From: Novipirellula caenicola
GTDB taxonomy: Bacteria > Planctomycetota > Planctomycetia > Pirellulales > Pirellulaceae
Reading direction: 5' to 3'
NCBI RefSeq assembly: GCF_039545035.1
Contig: NZ_BAABRO010000010.1
Coordinates: forward strand, 124,001 to 188,000
Length of the DNA: 64,000 bases
In this document: one piece after another, positions 59,170-64,000 of the stretch
Position numbering within the stretch: the stretch's first letter is position 1
Layout: every line of letters starts with the position of its first letter
Program-made: the position numbers and the translations under genes
Notes under the pieces: generated by a model
What the model was told of the DNA's origin: nothing
Databases searched by the model: none
What the model saw: the letters and a program-made list of their open reading frames with translations, nothing else

Positions 59170-59887
59170 GACGGGAGCCCCGGCCATCGAACTGATCCAC
59201 AAGCGATCGTTGCCACACTGGTACGTCTCCGGCGCTGCCCACTTCGTTACCTATCGGCTTGCAGGAAGTCTGCCGGTCGCTGTCGTTCACGATCTGAACA
59301 AACGCAGAGATCAATTACTCGCCAAACCAACCGATCGTCCGCCTGGCGAATATCGTAGCCACGTCAACCGACTACTGTTTGTCGCGTATGAAAAATACCT
59401 TGATCAGCTATCGAACCTTGATTGGCTTCGTAACCCACGCATTGCGTCGATGTTACGCGAAAACCTTTATCACCATGACGAAAGCAAGTGCCACTTACAT
59501 GCCTACTGCGTGATGCCGAATCACGTGCACGTCCTGTTAACGCCAACCCCAGTGGAAGTTTCACCTTCACTTGATGCAGATGCCGAGATGGTTGTTGGCG
59601 AGCGTGCTGACGCCGTAAGTCCGCTCTCAAAAATCATGCACAGCTTGAAGAGCTATACTGCAAACAAGGCAAACCGGGTACTGAAACGGACAGGGACGTT
59701 CTGGCAACCCGAGTCCTACGACCATTGGGCACGCAATGACGATGAACTTGAACGAATCACGAACTACATCCGAGCCAATCCCGTGACCGCGGGATTGGTG
59801 TCACGACATGAAGATTGGCCGTGGTGCTCGTGCCATGATCGATTCCTAATCGATGGCGACACCACCGCTTGGTTACCCACAACGTAG
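59144..59887 (+). mobile_element. REP-associated tyrosine transposase (RAYT, Y1/HUH family)
   Basis: 247 residues. It belongs to the IS200/IS605-like single-strand transposases that act on REP palindromes. Motifs: PHWYVSGAAHFVTYRLAGSLP at the N-terminus, the HUH metal motif PNHVHVLL (H127 and H129), and the catalytic Tyr in LKSYTANKANR (Y171), with FWQPESYDHWARNDDE and YIRANPVTAGL later. The start ATG is 3 bp before REP unit 59147, so residues 2-8 (NRLAACA) are encoded by the REP itself. It lies between two REP pairs and probably mobilises such REPs in trans. It interrupts a run of same-strand exported-protein genes. No frameshift or missing catalytic residue is seen, so it may be active. Confidence 0.95.
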
Positions 59888-59955
59888 TAGTGCAGGCTGC
59901 CAGCCTGCATTAGACACGCTATTTCTAAAACTAACAGGCTGGCAGCCTGTACTAC
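59887..59955. repeat. REP palindrome pair 2 (downstream of RAYT)
   Basis: Forward unit 59887-59910 (GTAGTGCAGGCTGCCAGCCT, overlapping the last base of the RAYT stop) and inverse unit 59932-59955 (reverse complement GTAGTACAGGCTGCCAGCCT). The inner spacer is about 21 bases. The pair ends two bases before the ATG of the next gene at 59958, so its hairpin sits where a ribosome-binding site should be. Arms and spacer match REP pair 1 closely. Confidence 0.9.
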
Positions 59956-59957
59956 TT

Positions 59958-62663
59958 ATGAAAACCATTTTCCTCCTCGCGTTTTTCCTTTTCACAGCCA
60001 CCGCAGTGTTGGCTGAGGAGATGGACAGTGTTAGCGAGGACGAAAAGCTGTTTGCCCTGCACGTGAAACCGCTGCTAGAGGAAAAATGTCTTGCTTGTCA
60101 TGGCCAAGATCCGGACCGAATCGAAGGTGGTTTGGATCTGCGATCACGCGACGGCGTGCTAGCAGGCGGCGATTCGTTCGACACCGATGTGGTGCTAACT
60201 GGCGATGGGCAACACAGCATCCTGTACCTCAGCACGACGCGGCAAATCGAAGACTATGAGATGCCGCCGAAACAGGCGGATCAACTGTCCGAGCAACAGC
60301 AGTGGTTCATTCGTGATTGGATTGACGCCGGGGCTCCGTGGCCAAGTGACGATCGGGTTAAACAGATTCAACAAGCGTATGCCGAAGGCGAACAAGTCCT
60401 GGTTTCGCGTGCCCTCTCCGACGCGTGGCAAAACCGACGTTATGCACCGGAACAATTGTGGGCGTACCGTCCAATCGAAAAACAGGACGTACCGGACGGT
60501 CACCATCCGGTCGACTGGTTTATCAACAAAAAACTGGCCGAACACGATGTCACACCGGCACCGCCTGCGGATGCCGCAACACTGGTTCGCCGACTCCGCT
60601 TTGGGCTGACCGGATTGCCCCCCACTCCTGCCGAGGTCAAGCGGTTCGTAGCGGACTATCAAGCGGATTCGGATGCCGCGGTCGCCAGCTACGCGGCACG
60701 GTGGATGGCATCGCCGCACTACGGTGAACACTTTGCGATGCATTGGCTTGACGTCGTCCGCTATGCCGATACCGCCGGCTTCGCGAACGATTACAGCCGC
60801 CCTAACGCATGGCGGTACCGTGACTATGTCGTTCGCTCGTTCAATGAGGACAAACCGTACAACCAATTCGTGCGTCAGCAGATCGCCGGCGACGAGATCG
60901 ATGAAACCAACGCCGAAAACTTGATCGCGACCGGCTTCCTACGCATGGGGCCTTGGGAACAAACCGGCATGAGTGTGTTCAAGGAAACTCGCGGACAATG
61001 GTTGGACGATGTGACTGACACGGTGGGGCAAACCTTCCTCGCGCATTCGATGTCGTGCTGCAAATGTCATGATCACAAATTCGATCCGGTGCCGACGCGT
61101 GACTACTACCGCATGATGGCAGTCTTCTCGACCACTCAGTTTGCTGAGCGAGAGGCGGCATTTCTGGACCAAGAGAACCAACAAGGGTTCGCGGCGGATT
61201 CGCAATGGGTTGATGCCAAAATTGCTGCGTACGAGACACAGAGGAAACAGCTTTCGGCAAAGATCCAGCGGCGAAAACGACAGGAATCTGGCAACGCCAA
61301 GGTTGGCGACAACGGGCTGGATCCTGGTGACGAAGCCTCGCTGGCTCGGATCTCCAAAAACATCTCGCGACATGGCATCGAGCGTGATCGCAGCGAACCA
61401 ATGGCGTTATCCGTTTACACCGGAGCAACCATTTCACGAAAGAACATTAGCGGGCGAATCGACCTGCCCGACGATCGCTGGAAGAAAGGCGAAATTGAAC
61501 AGGATGTCATCCACAGCGGCGGAGACGTGTACGCGACCGGCGACGTCGTCACCCCGGGTGCCCTCAGTGCAGCCGAGTCGCTCGGGCAAATGAATGCGGT
61601 CGAATTCCCCAGCGGCAAAGGCGATCGCCGTCGAGCATTGGCCGATTGGATTGTCGATCCGACAAACCCGCTTACGGCCCGAGTCATTGTCAATCGCGTG
61701 TGGTCGTGGCATTTCGGCAAAGGCATCGCGGCAAATCCGAACAACTTTGGCGGAACCGGTGGATTCCCCTCCCATCCTGAATTGCTGGACCATTTGGCAG
61801 CGTGGTTCATGGACAACGGAGGCTCGATCAAGAAATTGAATCACCTGATTGTCACTTCCGCTGCCTACCGCCGCGACAGCCGGCACCCGGATCCCGATCA
61901 ACTGCAAGAAAAGGATCCGCTGAATCAGCTCTATGCAACCTTTCAACCACGACGGTTGACGGCGGAGGAACTGCGTGACGCTATGCTTTCGGTCAGCGGT
62001 GAACTCGAACGAACCGTCGGCGGAATCCCCTGTCGCCCTGACATCAATCTCGAGGTCGCGTTTCAACCGCGACAGATCATGGGAGGCGCCGCATCGGTTT
62101 ACGAACCCGATCCGATGCCGCAGCAGCGAAACCGCCGTACCCTGTATGCCGAGCGCATTCGTGGTCTGCGAGACCCATTCATGGAAACGTTCAATCAACC
62201 GGGGCCAGACAAATCCTGTGAACTGCGTGAAACGTCTACCGTGGCACCACAAGCGTTAACGTTGCTCAACTCGCAGGAGGTTTTTGACCGGGCAATCGCC
62301 TTCGCTAATCGTTTGATCACTGCGGAACTGGTAAACGACGAAGCCACGCTGCGTCGTGCCTTCGAATTGGCCGTTGCCCGCGAACCGAACGACCGCGAAC
62401 TCGCTCTCTGTCTAGCCCATTGGCAATCAGCCCGCGATGAAGAGTCGAGCAAGACCTACGAGCGTCCAATCTTTGCCGATCGCATTACACGCACGGTGAT
62501 GGCTGAAAAGACCGGCGAGCCCTATCGCTTTGAAGAGATCCTCCCCGCTTACAAAACCTACGTGCCGGACCTTGGGCCGGCCGACGTCGACGCTAACACT
62601 CGTGGCTTGGCCCATGTCTTGTTGGTCATCCTCAACACGAACGAGTTTTCGTATTTGGACTGA
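59958..62663 (+). CDS. Secreted cytochrome/DUF1549/DUF1553 protein (PSCyt1-PSD1), second copy
   Basis: 901 residues from ATG 59958, which opens a signal peptide (KTIFLLAFFLFTATAVLA). Heme motif CLACHG (~45), DUF1549 motifs (HWLDVVRYADTAGFAND, SFNEDKPYNQFVRQQIAGDE), second heme site CCKCHDHKFDP, and DUF1553 (RVWSWHFGKGIAANPNNFGG, FQPRRLTAEELRDAMLSVSG). The related protein at 33-35 kb has the same order. Upstream of ATG there is only REP pair 2, so no ordinary ribosome-binding site exists; an in-frame start at 59853 would translate the REP and lies inside the RAYT gene. It is followed by REP cluster 3 and a DUF1501 gene. Confidence 0.93.
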   Translation: MKTIFLLAFFLFTATAVLAEEMDSVSEDEKLFALHVKPLLEEKCLACHGQDPDRIEGGLDLRSRDGVLAGGDSFDTDVVLTGDGQHSILYLSTTRQIEDYEMPPKQADQLSEQQQWFIRDWIDAGAPWPSDDRVKQIQQAYAEGEQVLVSRALSDAWQNRRYAPEQLWAYRPIEKQDVPDGHHPVDWFINKKLAEHDVTPAPPADAATLVRRLRFGLTGLPPTPAEVKRFVADYQADSDAAVASYAARWMASPHYGEHFAMHWLDVVRYADTAGFANDYSRPNAWRYRDYVVRSFNEDKPYNQFVRQQIAGDEIDETNAENLIATGFLRMGPWEQTGMSVFKETRGQWLDDVTDTVGQTFLAHSMSCCKCHDHKFDPVPTRDYYRMMAVFSTTQFAEREAAFLDQENQQGFAADSQWVDAKIAAYETQRKQLSAKIQRRKRQESGNAKVGDNGLDPGDEASLARISKNISRHGIERDRSEPMALSVYTGATISRKNISGRIDLPDDRWKKGEIEQDVIHSGGDVYATGDVVTPGALSAAESLGQMNAVEFPSGKGDRRRALADWIVDPTNPLTARVIVNRVWSWHFGKGIAANPNNFGGTGGFPSHPELLDHLAAWFMDNGGSIKKLNHLIVTSAAYRRDSRHPDPDQLQEKDPLNQLYATFQPRRLTAEELRDAMLSVSGELERTVGGIPCRPDINLEVAFQPRQIMGGAASVYEPDPMPQQRNRRTLYAERIRGLRDPFMETFNQPGPDKSCELRETSTVAPQALTLLNSQEVFDRAIAFANRLITAELVNDEATLRRAFELAVAREPNDRELALCLAHWQSARDEESSKTYERPIFADRITRTVMAEKTGEPYRFEEILPAYKTYVPDLGPADVDANTRGLAHVLLVILNTNEFSYLD

Positions 62664-62673
62664 GTCGCCCCTC

Positions 62674-62764
62674 GTAGTGCAGGCTGTAAGCCTGCAGGAA
62701 AGAATACAAAACAGGTTAGCAGCCCGTACTACAACACACACAACAGGCTGGCAGCCTGTACTAC
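62674..62764. repeat. REP cluster 3 (three units, no RAYT)
   Basis: Forward unit 62674-62697 (GTAGTGCAGGCTGTAAGCCT), a diverged inverse unit 62710-62732 (AACAGGTTAGCAGCCCGTAC), and a second inverse unit 62742-62764 (AACAGGCTGGCAGCCTGTAC). It lies between the cytochrome/DUF1553 gene (stop 62661) and the DUF1501 gene. The last unit is identical to the inverse unit of REP pair 2. It is a scattered product of the same RAYT system. Confidence 0.88.
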
Positions 62765-62784
62765 GCCTTGCACGGCAGTGAATC

Positions 62785-64000
62785 ATGAATCATACCATTG
62801 TCAAACCAAATCGCCGCGACACGTTGTTCGGACTTGGTACAGGGCTAGGATCGATCGCTTTTGCGTCGATGGTTCATGGAAATGAATCATTGCCACACCA
62901 TGCAGCGAAAGCCAAGCGATGTATCTTTTTAATGATGGAAGGCGGTCCGTCACATCTGGACACCTTTGATCCCAAACCCGAGTTGGCGAAACAGCACTTG
63001 AAAGCGTTCACCCGCAGTGGTGAGATGGAAAGTGCAATGTCCTCCGGCAAACGCTACTTTGTCAAAAGTCCCTTCGACTTTGTCAAAGCGGGCCAGTGCG
63101 GAGCCGACATCTCCTCCCCTTGGGTGCACTTACGGGAAATGGTGGACGAGATTTGTTTCTATCGGGGCGCGCAAGTCGAATCGGTCAACCATCCCACGGC
63201 TTGCTACCAACTGAACACCGGAAATCAATTTGGCGGCGACCCCGCCGTCGGTTCCTGGGTCACTTATGGATTGGGATCTCCCAACGAGAACTTACCTGGT
63301 TTCGTCGTACTTCCGCGAACGAGTTATCCGCAAGGGGGAGCGGGGAATTGGTCCAACGGATTCCTGCCCGCCAAGTTTCAAGGCACTCCGCTTCGATCCT
63401 CAGGCAGCCCCATTTTGGATCTCTCTCCCGTCGACGAGATCACGCAGGATCGGCAACGCGAGAATCTCGACTTACTGGCCCAACTGAATCAACAGCATTT
63501 GGCCGCGCGGCCCGGACGTAGCGATTTGGCGGCCCGCATGGACAGCTACGAACTGGCCTACTCGATGCAGACCGAGGTTCCCGGCGTGATCGATCTCGAC
63601 GGAGAATCCGCACGAACGCTAGCAGCTTATGGGATCGGTGATGCCAAAACCGACGACTTTGGACGTAAATGTTTACTTGCCCGCCGCTTGGTCGAAAAGG
63701 GCGTTCGTTTTGTGCAGGCCTACGCGGGCAATTGGGATAGCCACGACTATATCCAAAAGGCCCATGGATCGCTGATTCGCAGCGTCGATAAACCGATCGC
63801 GGCACTGCTTCGCGATTTGAAACAACGCGGTATGCTCGAGGACACGCTGGTGGTTTGGTGTGGCGAATTCGGACGCACCCCCGACAACGGCCTTCGCGGC
63901 GGCGGCCAATCGTATGGTCGTGACCACAATGCCAAAGCAATGACGATGTGGTTCGCTGGCGGCGGCACTCGCGCCGGACACACGGTCGGCGCAACCGATG
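62785..64000 (+). CDS. DUF1501 exported protein (3' end beyond window)
   Basis: The frame is open from ATG 62785 to the last base, 405 codons, so the C-terminus is missing. Reading it by eye gives an N-terminus with a Tat-like RRDTLFGLGTGLGSIAFAS, then CIFLMMEGGPSHLDTFDPKP, a substrate-contacting HPTACYQLNTGNQFGGDP, LARRLVEKGVRFVQAYAGNWD and TLVVWCGEFGRTPDNGLRGG, followed by YGRDHNAKAMTMWFAGGGTR. These are DUF1501 hallmarks and match the protein at 35.4-36.8 kb. Only the C-terminal HDLHAT-type segment is outside. It pairs with the upstream cytochrome protein as at 33-37 kb, here with a REP cluster between them. Confidence 0.95.
   Translation, partial: MNHTIVKPNRRDTLFGLGTGLGSIAFASMVHGNESLPHHAAKAKRCIFLMMEGGPSHLDTFDPKPELAKQHLKAFTRSGEMESAMSSGKRYFVKSPFDFVKAGQCGADISSPWVHLREMVDEICFYRGAQVESVNHPTACYQLNTGNQFGGDPAVGSWVTYGLGSPNENLPGFVVLPRTSYPQGGAGNWSNGFLPAKFQGTPLRSSGSPILDLSPVDEITQDRQRENLDLLAQLNQQHLAARPGRSDLAARMDSYELAYSMQTEVPGVIDLDGESARTLAAYGIGDAKTDDFGRKCLLARRLVEKGVRFVQAYAGNWDSHDYIQKAHGSLIRSVDKPIAALLRDLKQRGMLEDTLVVWCGEFGRTPDNGLRGGGQSYGRDHNAKAMTMWFAGGGTRAGHTVGATD

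Noticed and set aside
62674-62764. Small CRISPR-like cluster
   Set aside because: The three units alternate in orientation and are REP palindromes matching those around the RAYT gene; spacer lengths differ and there are no cas genes.

Overview
The window looks like a chromosomal segment of a Pirellulaceae-type planctomycete close to Rhodopirellula. The grounds are family content: three secreted sulfatases, two cytochrome/DUF1549/DUF1553 proteins each followed by a DUF1501 protein, a DUF1559 pseudopilin followed by a tiny lipoprotein, two secreted FAD-dependent oxidoreductases and two large right-handed beta-helix proteins. No rRNA, tRNA, CRISPR array, prophage or classical insertion sequence was seen.

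Layout. 0-5 kb: the end of a RedB-like gene and two hybrid histidine kinases. 5-8.3 kb: a sodium/solute symporter and an acyltransferase-3 membrane protein, both on the minus strand. 8.7-13.1 kb: a translationally coupled pair, a SWIM zinc-finger protein and a 1007-residue DUF6493-like protein. 13.3-15.8 kb: DAHP synthase (aroG) and a rhomboid protease. 16-17.6 kb: a sulfatase with an unusual formylglycine motif. 17.9-20.6 kb: two related exported proteins of unknown function. 21-28 kb: a planctomycete-type hypothetical, FAD oxidoreductase, DUF1559 protein plus lipoprotein, and DNA polymerase IV. 28-29.8 kb: a LysR regulator and an ECF sigma/anti-sigma pair.

30.5-44.6 kb reads as a polysaccharide-degradation locus. 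A minus-strand FAD oxidoreductase faces a five-gene plus-strand run (cytochrome/DUF1553, DUF1501, two beta-helix proteins, an SGNH esterase). That run converges on a minus-strand secreted esterase with an EF-hand.

44.8-50.6 kb: an FkbM methyltransferase, an outer-membrane barrel protein, an HTH-PTS EIIA fusion with an unknown follower, an alpha/beta hydrolase and an ABM monooxygenase. 50.7-55.1 kb: an RND efflux operon. 55.4-64 kb: two sulfatases, then a RAYT transposase flanked by its own REP palindromes, then a second cytochrome/DUF1553 and DUF1501 pair that runs off the window.

The non-coding DNA is rich in structure: GTAG-headed REP pairs around the RAYT gene, two copies of a ~125-bp nested palindrome 22 kb apart, a second dispersed repeat family with three members, and several strong hairpins. 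The most distinctive items are the RAYT/REP island cut into a sulfatase operon, and the SWIM-DUF6493 gene pair, which lacks the AAA/VWA partners often found with such genes. Start codons were chosen by eye from signal peptides and ribosome-binding sites. All family assignments come from motif recognition without database searches.
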